A program made the position numbers and the translations under genes. Shown here in pieces: positions 26,498 through 35,744 of a stretch of DNA of 64,000 nucleotides. How positions within the stretch are numbered: the stretch's first letter is position 1; the number at the start of each line of letters is the position of its first letter. Source of the stretch: Nesterenkonia alba DSM 19423 (GTDB lineage: Bacteria > Actinomycetota > Actinomycetes > Actinomycetales > Micrococcaceae); the NCBI RefSeq assembly GCF_000421745.1, contig NZ_ATXP01000011.1, positions 1-64,000 of the forward strand, given 5' to 3'. The notes under the pieces were generated by a model. The model was not told the DNA's origin, did no database searches, and was given only the letters and a program-made list of their open reading frames with translations.

Positions 26498-27856
26498 ATG
26501 AGTGAAGCTGCCCCGCATCTGTCCATCCGGGAAGTCCCGGTCCAGTTAGAGGGCACACTCACCGACCTGCTACCGCACCTGGACCCCAGCGGGGTGTGGC
26601 TGCGTGATGACGAAGGGCTGGTAGGCCTGGGGGTCGCAGCCGCCCGGACCGCCCGGGGGACACGGCGGTTCGCCGAGCTGAGCGACTATTGGGAGACCAT
26701 CAGCGCCGCCTGGGACACCAGCCAGAGACGCGTGACAGACCCCCGCACGGACACCGACACAGCAGCCCCAGAGAACGGCACAGCCCCGGCACTCAGCGGG
26801 CCGGTGGCCTTTGTCTCGGTGACCTTTGCGGCGGATTCCCAGTACGCTTCCCGCCTCATCGTTCCGCAGGTGCTGCTACGCAGTGAGGACGGCAACACCC
26901 GCCTCGTCCACATCACCGCAGCCGATACCTCACCGCAGGAGCTGGACCGCACCCTGCAGACTCACGGTGTGAGGCTCGACGACGCCGGCCGCCTCACTCC
27001 GCAGGCCACCTCAGACGCACAGTTACCGGCAGCACACGTGCACCCTGGGCAGCGGTCCGCCCGGCACTACCGCCAGGCGGTCACCGCAGGACTGAGCGCC
27101 ATTGCAGAAGGGACCGTGGAGAAGCTCGTGCTGGCCCGCGACGTCGTCGTCACCGCTGAGCATCCCATCCCCACGGGTGCACTGCTGGCGCGACTGGCCC
27201 GGGCCTACCCGCAGACCTGGACATACCTGGCCGGTGAAGTCCTCGGTGCCACCCCGGAGATGCTGGTGCAACTGCGCGGTGCCCGGTTGTTCTCCCGCGT
27301 GCTGGCCGGCACTGTCGATCACACCGCCGATATCGCCACCCTGCTCCGCGACGCCAAACAGCACCGGGAACACGACCTCGCCGTGGAATCACTGGCCCGC
27401 CAACTGGCACCGGTCACCGAATCCCTACACACTCCGTTGGACCCGCAAGTGCTCACTTTGCCGAACGTGTACCACCTGGCAACGGAGGTCACCGGTGAGC
27501 TGGCTGTTGACGACGCCGGCAGGTTGCCCGGACCGCTGCAGGTGGCCGAACACGCCCACCCCACCGCCGCGGTCTGCGGTACCCCCACCGATCGGGCCGG
27601 CCAGCTGCTCGCCCTGCTCGAGGGGATGGACCGCGGCCCTTACGCCGGGCCGGTGGGGTGGATGGATGCGAAGGGCAACGCGGACTTCGGGATCGCGTTA
27701 CGGGGCGGGATGCTCAGCGCCGATGCCCGCCAGCTCCGGCTGTGCGCCGGCTGCGGAATCGTCGCCGGATCGGAGCCGGAATCAGAATTGGCCGAGACGC
27801 GGGCGAAGCTGCGGCCGATGCTCTCCGCCCTCGGCCTTCAGGGACAAGGCGAGTAG
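26498..27856 (+). CDS. menF: Isochorismate synthase MenF
   Basis: The enzyme converts chorismate to isochorismate, the entry to menaquinone. The 452-residue product has the chorismate-binding domain in its C-terminal half: EKLVLARDVVV, TPEMLVQLRG, the VYHLATEVTG block, HPTAAVCGTP, and the C-terminal CAGCGIVAGSEPESELAET. The N-terminal half is variable as in the family. It faces menG divergently and menD convergently, with 43 bases to the latter. Confidence 0.94.
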   Translation: MSEAAPHLSIREVPVQLEGTLTDLLPHLDPSGVWLRDDEGLVGLGVAAARTARGTRRFAELSDYWETISAAWDTSQRRVTDPRTDTDTAAPENGTAPALSGPVAFVSVTFAADSQYASRLIVPQVLLRSEDGNTRLVHITAADTSPQELDRTLQTHGVRLDDAGRLTPQATSDAQLPAAHVHPGQRSARHYRQAVTAGLSAIAEGTVEKLVLARDVVVTAEHPIPTGALLARLARAYPQTWTYLAGEVLGATPEMLVQLRGARLFSRVLAGTVDHTADIATLLRDAKQHREHDLAVESLARQLAPVTESLHTPLDPQVLTLPNVYHLATEVTGELAVDDAGRLPGPLQVAEHAHPTAAVCGTPTDRAGQLLALLEGMDRGPYAGPVGWMDAKGNADFGIALRGGMLSADARQLRLCAGCGIVAGSEPESELAETRAKLRPMLSALGLQGQGE

Positions 27857-27899
27857 GACTGCGGCGGACCTGACTCAGCAATCCGGACTCTTCCCTGGC

Positions 27900-29792
27900 T
27901 TAGAGTTCAGCGGCTGCCTGCAGGATCCGAGCATGCAACTGGCGCAGTTCACTGCGTTCGGTCCGGACTTCGATGAGCCGCACCCCGATCCGATCATCGG
28001 GATGGGCCAGCCCGTCGGCAAGCTCCTCAAGAGTCTCTGCAGCCCGGTAATCGACGTGGTACGCGTCAGCGAGCGCTTCGACGTCAACCGCCTGCGGGGT
28101 ACCGAAGAGCCGTTCGACAATCTCCGCCTGCCCGGGACGCCGACCCACATCCCCGTGTTCAAGCTGGTCGAAGATCGCCCCACCACCGTCGTTGATGACC
28201 ACCACGTCAACAGAGACAGGGCTTTCGGTGGTCGGTACCAGCAGCGCATTGGCGTCGTGGAGCAGGGTCAGGTCCCCCACCAGGGCGGTGACCCGCTGAC
28301 CGGCGGCCAGCGCCATCCCTGAGGCCGCCGAGAGGTTCCCGTCAATCCCCGCCAACCCGCGCAAGGCTCGGATGCTGCGCCACTCGGAGGTCTGCGCCCG
28401 GGTCAACACCGCGGTGAGGTCGACGTCGCGGATCACCGAGGATGAGCCCAGCAGCAGGGGGGTGCGGACTGTCTCGGCAACGAACTGCGCGGCCCGGACC
28501 GAGCTGAGGGAGGCCTCCGCCTGCAAGACGGAGTCCACTGCCCGTTGTGCTGCCAAGCCGAGTTCCTCCCACTGCCGAGCCCAGGCGGTCTCCGCAGTGC
28601 CGGCAAAGTCCTCAAGCTCCTCCGGTGTGGTGAGGAGCCGCCGGGGCAGCCGGCCTGGAGTCCACCAGGCTTCAGCAACCGGGGCGTACTGCACTGTCTG
28701 GACATCGGCTCGGGCGATGAGTCGCTGCACCGGGCGAGTGAGAGTAGGCCGGCCGGCCACGACCACCCGTTCCACCCCGGCGGCGAGCTGACCGGCCGTA
28801 GTCTCAGCGGGGGCTTGGAGCAACAGGCGGTAGGCCTGCACGGCTCCCAGGTCGCTCCAGCGAGCCCCGGAGGTGGGTTCAGCGAGCATGGGATGGCCCA
28901 GGCTGCGGGCAGCGTCGATGGCCTCAGCCGGAGCCCGGTCCCCGAAAACGAAGAGGGTGCGGCGTCGTCGTAGTTCTTCTGCACCGTTCTCCCCCGCCGG
29001 CGCCGCGACAAGGTCCTCACTGAGTTCCCCGGCGCGGAGTTCCCCGGAACTGAGCTCGCCTGCGCGTAAGTGTTCAGCCGGTGTGGTGCCCCGGGCAGCG
29101 GCGTAGAGGCGGGCACGGTCCTGTTCGCCGAGGATCCCCCGGCGTGCCCACCGCTGGGCCGAACGGTGCACATCGGGGGCTTCGGCCGGCACCAGGGGGT
29201 CGGCGAAACCGATATTGAGGTGCACCGGGCCGGGTGCGCTCTTCGGGGTCGAACGGGTCGCTGCGGCCAACAGCAGGGCGGTCTGGGTCTCAGCGGCGAG
29301 GATGTCGTCACGGGACTCCGGCTCCAGCCGGACCTGACCCTGCTCCAGGTGCAGTTCGTCCCGCACCCGCCCGGAAAACATGCCTTGCTGCCAGGTGGTC
29401 TGGTTGGCGCCGGTGCCGTGGAGGGGTTCGGGCCGGTCGGCGGTGATCGCCACCAGCGGCACCCCGGCCATATCGGCTTCCATGATCGCGGGGGTGAGGT
29501 TTCCTGCGGCGGTGCCGGAGGTGGTGACCACCGCAGCGGGCTCCCCGGTCTGCATGGCCAGTCCCAGTGCGGTGAACGCTGCGGAACGTTCGTCGATGCG
29601 CACGTACAAGGTGATCGCTCCGAGCTGTTCGGCCTCGGCCAGAGCGTAGGCCAGTGGGGCCGAACGTGACCCGGGGGCCAGGACCACCTGCCGCATCCGG
29701 ATGCTCAGCCCCCGGATGACCCGCCGCGCCAAGCGGAGGGATTCGGCGTCGTGGGAGTCGTCGAACTCACGGAACCCCCGGCGCGACCTCAT
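27900..29792 (-). CDS. menD: SEPHCHC synthase MenD
   Basis: This ThDP-dependent enzyme adds 2-oxoglutarate-derived succinic semialdehyde to isochorismate. The product of ~630 residues has the N-terminal VVLAPGSRSAPLAYALAEA with IDERSAAFTALGLA, the TTSGTAAGNLTPAIMEA segment, and near the C-terminus the ThDP motif GDLTLLHDANALL with VVINDGGGAIFDQL. ATG 29792 is favoured because AGGA lies eight bases upstream; GTG 29810 and ATG 29801 are further in-frame options. It follows menC after ten bases. Confidence 0.93.
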   Translation of the reverse strand: MRSRRGFREFDDSHDAESLRLARRVIRGLSIRMRQVVLAPGSRSAPLAYALAEAEQLGAITLYVRIDERSAAFTALGLAMQTGEPAAVVTTSGTAAGNLTPAIMEADMAGVPLVAITADRPEPLHGTGANQTTWQQGMFSGRVRDELHLEQGQVRLEPESRDDILAAETQTALLLAAATRSTPKSAPGPVHLNIGFADPLVPAEAPDVHRSAQRWARRGILGEQDRARLYAAARGTTPAEHLRAGELSSGELRAGELSEDLVAAPAGENGAEELRRRRTLFVFGDRAPAEAIDAARSLGHPMLAEPTSGARWSDLGAVQAYRLLLQAPAETTAGQLAAGVERVVVAGRPTLTRPVQRLIARADVQTVQYAPVAEAWWTPGRLPRRLLTTPEELEDFAGTAETAWARQWEELGLAAQRAVDSVLQAEASLSSVRAAQFVAETVRTPLLLGSSSVIRDVDLTAVLTRAQTSEWRSIRALRGLAGIDGNLSAASGMALAAGQRVTALVGDLTLLHDANALLVPTTESPVSVDVVVINDGGGAIFDQLEHGDVGRRPGQAEIVERLFGTPQAVDVEALADAYHVDYRAAETLEELADGLAHPDDRIGVRLIEVRTERSELRQLHARILQAAAEL

Positions 29793-29802
29793 AGTTGACA
29801 TC

Positions 29803-30849
29803 CTACGCACCGCTGGTCTGCAGGATCCGGTGGGCCTCCTGCAAGCGCTGCCGCCACCACCTCTCCCGCTCCCCGGTCACCCGGTGGGTGGCAAGCAGGT
29901 GCGGCTCGGGTGCCGAAGGAGTGACGACGACGTCGCCGTCGGCCTGCCGTGCCACAGGCACCTGTAGCGCTCCCTTGTCAGGGATGAGCGGCGCTGCGGT
30001 GACATCACCGGCCAGCAGGGTCCCGGTGCCCAGGCCGCAGGCGTAGGGCAGCTCAGGCAGCCGGGCGGCCAGGGCCACCCCAGCGGCCAGACCAACGGAG
30101 GTGTCCAGGGCGGAGGAGACCACCGCGGGCAGGCCTGCGGCGGCGACGAGCTCCATGGCCGCGGTGACTCCGCCCAGCGGGGGGACTTTGACGATGAGCA
30201 GATCGGCGGCGCCGAGGCGTACCACCCGCAGGGGGTCTGAGGTTTTACGCACGGCCTCATCGGCTGCTAGGGGGACCGGTGTTCCGTCCCGGGCCAGTGC
30301 CTCACGCAGCTCGGTGAGGGCTTCGACCCCCTGAACGGGTTGTTCGGCGTATTCGAAACGGTCCCCTGCGATCTCGGCGAACTCTGCTAGCGCGCGCACT
30401 GCCTGGGGGATGCTCCAGGCGGCGTTGGCGTCGACTCGGATCCCGGCACCCGGGGCGAGTCGGCGGACTTCCTTGAGGCGGGCGACGTCGTCGTCGTGGC
30501 TTTGCCCGGGTTCGGCCACTTTGATCTTCACCGCGGGGATGGCGGACGGATCCCCGGAGCGGGTGAGTACCTCAGCAACCTCGGCGGCCGGGACTGCGGG
30601 CATGATGGCGTTGACCGGGATGGTCTCCCGCCGGGGTCGGCCCAGTCCGTTCCAGGCGGCTTCGATGCCTGCGGCGAGCCAGCGCGCGGACTCTTGGGGC
30701 CCGTACTCGCTAAAGGGCGCGAATTCCCCCCAACCGGCGGGGCCGCGGAAGAGCATGGCTTCTCGGCGGGTCTGCCCACGGAACCGGGTGCGCATCGGTA
30801 AGGCGACGACCACAGCGGTCTCTTGCAGGGCTTCGAGAGCGGGCAGCAT
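29803..30849 (-). CDS. menC: o-Succinylbenzoate synthase MenC
   Basis: This enolase-superfamily enzyme dehydrates SHCHC to o-succinylbenzoate. Family features are KIKVAEPGQS with the catalytic-lysine motif KIK, the metal ligands in RVDANAAW, YAEQPVQG and LAADEAV, and the second lysine in LLIVKVPPLGG. ATG 30849 gives 348 residues and lies seven bases after a -10-like TAGTAT; ATG 30870 and the farther frame start overlap the divergent PAP2 gene. It is first in the menC-menD unit. Confidence 0.9.
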   Translation of the reverse strand: MLPALEALQETAVVVALPMRTRFRGQTRREAMLFRGPAGWGEFAPFSEYGPQESARWLAAGIEAAWNGLGRPRRETIPVNAIMPAVPAAEVAEVLTRSGDPSAIPAVKIKVAEPGQSHDDDVARLKEVRRLAPGAGIRVDANAAWSIPQAVRALAEFAEIAGDRFEYAEQPVQGVEALTELREALARDGTPVPLAADEAVRKTSDPLRVVRLGAADLLIVKVPPLGGVTAAMELVAAAGLPAVVSSALDTSVGLAAGVALAARLPELPYACGLGTGTLLAGDVTAAPLIPDKGALQVPVARQADGDVVVTPSAPEPHLLATHRVTGERERWWRQRLQEAHRILQTSGA

Positions 30850-30855
30850 GGATGC

Positions 30856-30862
30856 GATACTA
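30856..30862. promoter_or_regulatory. Overlapping divergent -10 elements for menC and PAP2 gene
   Basis: Only 19 bases separate ATG 30849 (minus) from ATG 30869 (plus). The sequence GATACTA holds TAGTAT on the minus strand (30862-30857) and GATACT on the plus strand (30856-30861), each followed by exactly seven bases and then the start codon. Both messages would be leaderless. No good -35 is visible for either. Confidence 0.4.
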
Positions 30863-30868
30863 AGCTGC

Positions 30869-31837
30869 ATGTCGGCTAGGAGCACGTTGCGTCCGCCTGC
30901 CCGGCGCACCGGCCTGTGGGTGGTGTGGCTGCTGGGCTGCTGTGCCGCGTTCATCGTGGTCTACGAGTACTTTGTGCGGTCTCACTCCGGGCAGTGGTTG
31001 GAGTACGCCATGCTTTCGGCCGCTGATGCCCGGATCCGGCCGCTGTCTGAGATCGGTCTGGACCCGTGGTGGTTGCAACCGTTGGCAGTGGCGATCCCGG
31101 CAGTGTTGTTTCTGACCATCGTGTTGGCCCGGCAGCGTTGGGTGCCCGCACTGATCGCGGTGGGGATGGTCATCGCGGCGAATCTATCCACCCAGCTGCT
31201 GAAAGCCCAGTGGCTGCACCGCCCCGACCTGGATAACGGAGTGCCGTACTGGGCGGGCAATTCCCTGCCTAGTGGGCACACCACGTTTGCCGCCTCCGCG
31301 GCGGTGGCGGTGTTTTTAGTGTGCAGTCCGCGTCGCCGACCACTGGCTGCCCTGTTCGCCGCCTGCTACGCCTCGGCGGTGGGGATGTACACCTTCACGG
31401 AGACGTGGCACCGGCCCTCCGACGTCGTCGCCGCATATCTGGTGGTGGCGGTGTGGGCGCTGGCGGCCGGCTGGCTGGTCATGCGCGCCGCCCCGGCGGA
31501 TAACACCGTGTTCGTGGAGAACGAGCCGATCACCGCTCCCGCTGCGGTGCTGGCGTGGTTCACCGGGATTGTGCTGACAGTGGCGGCCGGGCTGTGCTTT
31601 CTCTTCGCCGGGGGGTGGAGTGCGGTGGCCGAGGCCCCGCAGAACCCCAGTGCCTGGCACCTGATCGCTGGACTGCTGTTGTGCACGGGCCCGGCGTTTG
31701 TAGTCTCCGGTGCGGGGATCAATATGTTTGCCGCCGAGGTGGGGCGCCGTCAGCGCGGAGTGGAGCTGCCCAGCCCGCAGGCGGAGCGGATCGCCTACCC
31801 GATCCCGCAGAACTTCCGCCACTTGTACCGTGTCTGA
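30869..31837 (+). CDS. PAP2-family membrane phosphatase
   Basis: The 322-residue protein has about seven hydrophobic segments and the PAP2 phosphatase signature: KAQWLHRPDL, then LPSGHTTFAA with the catalytic-site histidine, then ETWHRPSDVVAAYLV. Substrates of relatives include phosphatidic acid and undecaprenyl diphosphate. The C-terminal two helices extend beyond the core. It overlaps the downstream FUSC gene by eight bases. Confidence 0.87.
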   Translation: MSARSTLRPPARRTGLWVVWLLGCCAAFIVVYEYFVRSHSGQWLEYAMLSAADARIRPLSEIGLDPWWLQPLAVAIPAVLFLTIVLARQRWVPALIAVGMVIAANLSTQLLKAQWLHRPDLDNGVPYWAGNSLPSGHTTFAASAAVAVFLVCSPRRRPLAALFAACYASAVGMYTFTETWHRPSDVVAAYLVVAVWALAAGWLVMRAAPADNTVFVENEPITAPAAVLAWFTGIVLTVAAGLCFLFAGGWSAVAEAPQNPSAWHLIAGLLLCTGPAFVVSGAGINMFAAEVGRRQRGVELPSPQAERIAYPIPQNFRHLYRV

Positions 31838-32990
31838 GCACACTGCGGGCCTGAGCGCGTACGGGCGGCACCTGCTGCGTTCTGCCACCCGATTTCTGTC
31901 CCGCCGGGTACGGGCCGGGGGTGCCCGGGCGCGACGCTCAGTGGTACCGGCCCTGCAGATGACCCTGGCCGGGGTGGGGGCTTATGTGGCCGCCGAGCAG
32001 CTGCTGGGCCATGATGCTCCGATCTTCGCCGCGGTGGCAGCTCTGCTGGCCATGGGGTTCACGCGGGAACCGCGGATCCGCAAAGTCCTGGAGGTCGCGG
32101 TGGGCTGCACCCTCGGGGTGCTCATCGGGGATCTGCTGGTGCACGCCTTCGGCTCCGGGGCCCTGGTGGCCCTGGGGGTGGTGTTCATCTCGGTGATGCT
32201 GGCCCGGTTCTTGGATTCGGGCCCGGTGCTGGCCATGCAGATGGGCTTACAAGCGCTGCTGGTGGTGATGCTGCCCGCCCCAGTGGATTCCCCGCTGGGT
32301 CCTTTCACCCGCAGCGTGGATGCGGTGATCGGTGGGGTGACGGCTCTGCTCATCGCTCTGCTGACCCCCAAGGACCCCCGTTCGGAACCGGTCCGGGAAC
32401 TCAAGGCGGTCTCCGATGAGCTGTCCCGGGCGCTGCGGGAGACGGCCACGGCCCTACGGTCCTCGGATTCCCGGGAGGCCTGGCATGCGCTCATCCGCTC
32501 TCGGGGCATCCAACCGAAGATCGACGACGTCGCCAAGGCAATCACTGCCGCACGGGAGCTCACCCGTTACTCGCCGGCACATCGGCGGCACCGGCCCTAC
32601 ATGCGCCGGATCGAACACGCCGCGGACAAACTCGACCTGGCGGTGCGCAGTCTGCGAGTGGTCACGCGCCGGGCGATCAGTGTGATCGACCACGCCGCGC
32701 TCTCTGATGCGGGGATGGAGTCATTGGCCACAGTGTTAGAGGAACTGGCCGATGGTTCGGTGTTGATCTCCCGGGCGGTGGTGGAGCCCGGGCCGGGTTT
32801 CGAGCGGGGAATGCAGGCAGCCCAGGATGCCCTGGCCGCAGTGGCAGCGAAGCTGCATCCGAAGCACCTGGGGATTGAGGCACTGGAGGGGGAGACCGAG
32901 GTGCTGCTGCTGCGCACGATGGTGGTGGACCTCTTGGAGGCCACCGGAATGCCGCACGATGAGGCGGATGAGCATTTGCCCGTGCTGTAA
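31830..32990 (+). CDS. FUSC/aromatic acid exporter-like membrane protein
   Basis: The 386-residue protein begins with a basic segment followed by about six closely spaced helices (QMTLAGVGAYVAAEQLLG to GGVTALLIALLTP). A long helical cytoplasmic domain follows (ELKAVSDELSRALRETATAL onward), the layout of FUSC / DUF939-like aromatic acid exporters. GTG 31830 overlaps the PAP2 stop; the frame upstream lies within the PAP2 gene. The transported compound is unknown. Confidence 0.8.
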   Translation: MSEHTAGLSAYGRHLLRSATRFLSRRVRAGGARARRSVVPALQMTLAGVGAYVAAEQLLGHDAPIFAAVAALLAMGFTREPRIRKVLEVAVGCTLGVLIGDLLVHAFGSGALVALGVVFISVMLARFLDSGPVLAMQMGLQALLVVMLPAPVDSPLGPFTRSVDAVIGGVTALLIALLTPKDPRSEPVRELKAVSDELSRALRETATALRSSDSREAWHALIRSRGIQPKIDDVAKAITAARELTRYSPAHRRHRPYMRRIEHAADKLDLAVRSLRVVTRRAISVIDHAALSDAGMESLATVLEELADGSVLISRAVVEPGPGFERGMQAAQDALAAVAAKLHPKHLGIEALEGETEVLLLRTMVVDLLEATGMPHDEADEHLPVL

Positions 32991-33011
32991 AGCCGCAGCC
33001 TCATGTGGCTC

Positions 33012-34382
33012 TCACCCCTCGAAGAGCAGGCTGAGCGCCTCCGGTAGGGAGCCAATCTCCTTGACTGTGATGCCTTCCGGGGCTGACTCTGCTCCCCCGG
33101 GTGGGACCAGCGCATGGGTGAAGCCGAGCCGCTGGGCCTCGGCCAGGCGGCGCTGCAGCCCGGAGACCGGCCGCACCTCGGAGGCTAAGCCCACTTCACC
33201 GAAGGCCAGGAACCGGTTGGGCAGGGCTCGCTCCAGTACTGCTGAGGTGATGGCCAGGGCCACAGCGAGGTCGGCGGCCGGTTCGGTGATCCGCACCCCG
33301 CCCACTGTGGCCACGTAGGCTTCGGATTTCATCAGGGCGGCGAGTTTCGCCCGACGCTGCAGGACCGCCAGCAGCATGGAGACCCGCGGGGAGTCCAGCC
33401 CGGAGACCGCACGGCGGGGCTGGGAGGCGGTGGATTCGGCCACCAGCGCCTGCACCTCCGCGGTCAGTGGGCGGTGACCTTCCAGGGTGATGGTGATGCA
33501 GGTGCCGGGGACCCGTTCGGTCATCGCCGAGACGAACAGTCCACTGGGGTCGGCCAATGATTCCAGGCCGGTTTCGCTTAAATCGAAGCAGCCGACGTCG
33601 TCGGTGGGACCATACCGGTTCTTCACCGCACGCAGCATCCGCAGCCGCGAGTGGCGTTCCCCTTCGAACTGGCAGACGACGTCGACGAGGTGCTCAAGCA
33701 TCCGTGGCCCGGCAATCGCGCCTTCCTTGGTGACGTGGCCAACCAGGATAGTGGTCATATTGCGGCGTTTGGCGGCTTCGATCATCGCCGCGGTAACTTC
33801 CCGGATCTGGGTGACCCCTCCGGCGGCGCCGTCGACCTCCGCCGAGGCCAGGGTCTGAACCGAGTCCATCACAGTCAACTGCGGGCCGGTGGCTTCGATC
33901 TGCCCCAGCGCCTGGGAGAGGTCGGTTTCGGCGGCCAGGTAGAGCCCCTCGGTGATGGCATCGATGCGTTCGGCGCGTTTACGCACCTGCGCGGCGGATT
34001 CTTCCCCGGTCAGGTAGAGCACCGGCTGGTCCGGATGTGCTGCGGCGACGGCGGCAGCGGCCTGCAATAGCAGGGTGGATTTGCCGACTCCTGGTTCTCC
34101 GGCGAGCAGGATCACCGCCCCGGGCACTAATCCCCCACCGAGTACCCGGTCCAGCTCAGGCACCCCGGTGGGGCGGAATTCGGCGGTGGAGGCATCCACA
34201 TCGGCGATGGCGGCCGCTGGAGCGGTCACGGTTTTCGCCGCGGGGGTGCGAGCGGTCACCTGCCCGCCCTTCTCCTCGATCGTCCCCCACGCTTGGCACT
34301 CCGGGCAGCGGCCAACCCATTTGACGGTCTGCCAGCCGCATTCGGTGCACTCGAAACCGGGGGTGCTCTTCCTCTTTGCCAC
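33012..34382 (-). CDS. radA: DNA repair protein RadA
   Basis: This RecA-like branch-migration helicase acts in recombination. The 456-residue product has the N-terminal zinc finger CTECGWQ...CPECQAWG, Walker A AGEPGVGKST near residue 96, the RadA-specific KNRYGPTDDVGCF motif, and a Lon-protease-like C-terminal domain (FGEVGLASEVRPV). The start is GTG 34382. It is divergent from mutY. Confidence 0.95.
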   Translation of the reverse strand: MAKRKSTPGFECTECGWQTVKWVGRCPECQAWGTIEEKGGQVTARTPAAKTVTAPAAAIADVDASTAEFRPTGVPELDRVLGGGLVPGAVILLAGEPGVGKSTLLLQAAAAVAAAHPDQPVLYLTGEESAAQVRKRAERIDAITEGLYLAAETDLSQALGQIEATGPQLTVMDSVQTLASAEVDGAAGGVTQIREVTAAMIEAAKRRNMTTILVGHVTKEGAIAGPRMLEHLVDVVCQFEGERHSRLRMLRAVKNRYGPTDDVGCFDLSETGLESLADPSGLFVSAMTERVPGTCITITLEGHRPLTAEVQALVAESTASQPRRAVSGLDSPRVSMLLAVLQRRAKLAALMKSEAYVATVGGVRITEPAADLAVALAITSAVLERALPNRFLAFGEVGLASEVRPVSGLQRRLAEAQRLGFTHALVPPGGAESAPEGITVKEIGSLPEALSLLFEG

Positions 34383-34448
34383 GTGCCCAGACTAGCGGCG
34401 GTCCGGGACATCAATCGGCGCCCCCACAAGCGCACTAGACTTGGTGTG

Positions 34449-35387
34449 ATGCCCGCCCCCGCTGTGATGATGCCGGATTCCGAGCCGGTTCATGAACGCA
34501 TCATCGAGTGGTATCACAGCTTCCAACGGGATTTGCCGTGGCGGCGGGAGGACTGCTCGCCGTGGGGCGTGTTCGTCTCTGAGGTGATGTTGCAGCAGAC
34601 ACCTGTGGCGCGTGTTCTGCCCCGGTGGGAAGAGTGGCTGCATCGCTGGCCGACCCCGGCGGACTGTGCCGCTGCTCCCACCGCTGAGATCCTCACCGTG
34701 TGGGACCGGCTGGGGTATCCGCGCCGTGCCCTCCGACTACAGCAGGCCGCCCAGGCGATGGTCACCGAACACGGTGGAGAGGTCCCCGCCACCAGTGACC
34801 AGCTGCGCGCTTTGCCGGGGGTGGGTGAGTACACCGCCGCAGCGGTGGCCTGCTTCGCGTATCAGCAGCCGGAGGTCGTGGTGGATACCAATGTGCGCCG
34901 GGTCCTGGTGCGGGTCTTCACCGGCGCACCGACGGCGGGGAAGACCTACACTGCGGCGCAGCGCCGGCTGGCCCACGATGTGTTCCCGGATCCAGAGCTC
35001 GACGACGGCGGACTCGCCTGTACCTGGAACATTGCGGCGATGGAGTTGGGGTCGCTGGTGTGTACCGCGAAGAGCCCGGCCTGTGACCGCTGCCCGGTGC
35101 GTGAGATGTGTACGTGGGTGGCCTCCGGCTCCCCTGCTCCGAGCCAGGATGAGAGACCGCGCGGCCAGCCGTGGCATGGAACCGACCGTCAGGTCCGCGG
35201 CGCGATCATGGCGGCCCTGCGGGAGGCCGCCGCCACACAGCGACCGGTAGATGAGCACACCCTGTTGGAGGCACTACCGCTGCCGCATGCCTCCACTGAG
35301 CAACGCCGCCGCTGTCTGGAGTCGCTGCTGGCGGATGGACTGGCCGAACGGCAAGGCCAGTCCATCGCGTTGCCGGGCATCTTCTGA
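34449..35387 (+). CDS. mutY: A/G-specific adenine glycosylase MutY, short form
   Basis: The enzyme removes adenine mispaired with 8-oxoguanine. The 312-residue product has VMLQQTPVARVLPRW, the HhH element LPGVGEYTAAAVA, the catalytic aspartate in VVDTNVRRVL, and the [4Fe-4S] cysteines in CTAKSPACDRCPVREMC. After the cluster only ~80 residues remain, too few for the full NUDIX-like 8-oxoG-recognition domain; instead a short winged-helix-like tail (RGAIMAALREA to the end) is present. ATG 34449 was chosen by family alignment. Confidence 0.91.
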   Translation: MPAPAVMMPDSEPVHERIIEWYHSFQRDLPWRREDCSPWGVFVSEVMLQQTPVARVLPRWEEWLHRWPTPADCAAAPTAEILTVWDRLGYPRRALRLQQAAQAMVTEHGGEVPATSDQLRALPGVGEYTAAAVACFAYQQPEVVVDTNVRRVLVRVFTGAPTAGKTYTAAQRRLAHDVFPDPELDDGGLACTWNIAAMELGSLVCTAKSPACDRCPVREMCTWVASGSPAPSQDERPRGQPWHGTDRQVRGAIMAALREAAATQRPVDEHTLLEALPLPHASTEQRRRCLESLLADGLAERQGQSIALPGIF

Positions 35388-35399
35388 CCGGCTGAGGAG

Positions 35400-35744
35400 C
35401 TAGGACAGACAGGGATCCTGAGGGCGCACACTGTGGTGTGTGACCTCCATGTCGGGGATGTCCTCTTCGGGAGGGATATCGGTAGCATTCACATGGGAAC
35501 GCCCCAGAACGTGCAGGGCGGGGTCTACTGAGTTCAGCAGGTTCTTATCCAGATGCAGTGTGCGGACCACCCGAAGAAGCGTGTCCAGCTTCACGCCCGG
35601 TTCTCCGGATTCGAGCCGACGCAGTGCCGGCACGGAGACCCCCGCTTGGTCGGCCAGTGACTTCTGCGAAAGTTCCAACACGATCCGCCACGTCTTGATG
35701 TGGCCGCCCAACTGCTCCATGGTGCGCTCTGGCCGCTGCCTCAT
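35400..35744 (-). CDS. XRE-family regulator (HipB-like), orphan
   Basis: The 114-residue protein has one Cro/CI-type helix-turn-helix (about LGGHIKTWRIVLELSQKSLA and QAGVSVPALRRLESG), resembling HipB antitoxins, then a hydrophilic tail. Its ATG overlaps the stop of the giant surface-protein gene (ATGA), so it is probably translated from the same message. No HipA kinase follows; mutY converges from the other side. It may regulate the surface-protein operon. Confidence 0.82.
   Translation of the reverse strand: MRQRPERTMEQLGGHIKTWRIVLELSQKSLADQAGVSVPALRRLESGEPGVKLDTLLRVVRTLHLDKNLLNSVDPALHVLGRSHVNATDIPPEEDIPDMEVTHHSVRPQDPCLS

Noticed and set aside
30850-30954. Longer menC start at 30954 or 30870
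   Set aside because: The extension overlaps the divergent PAP2 coding region and has no similarity to MenC; a -10-like element fits ATG 30849.
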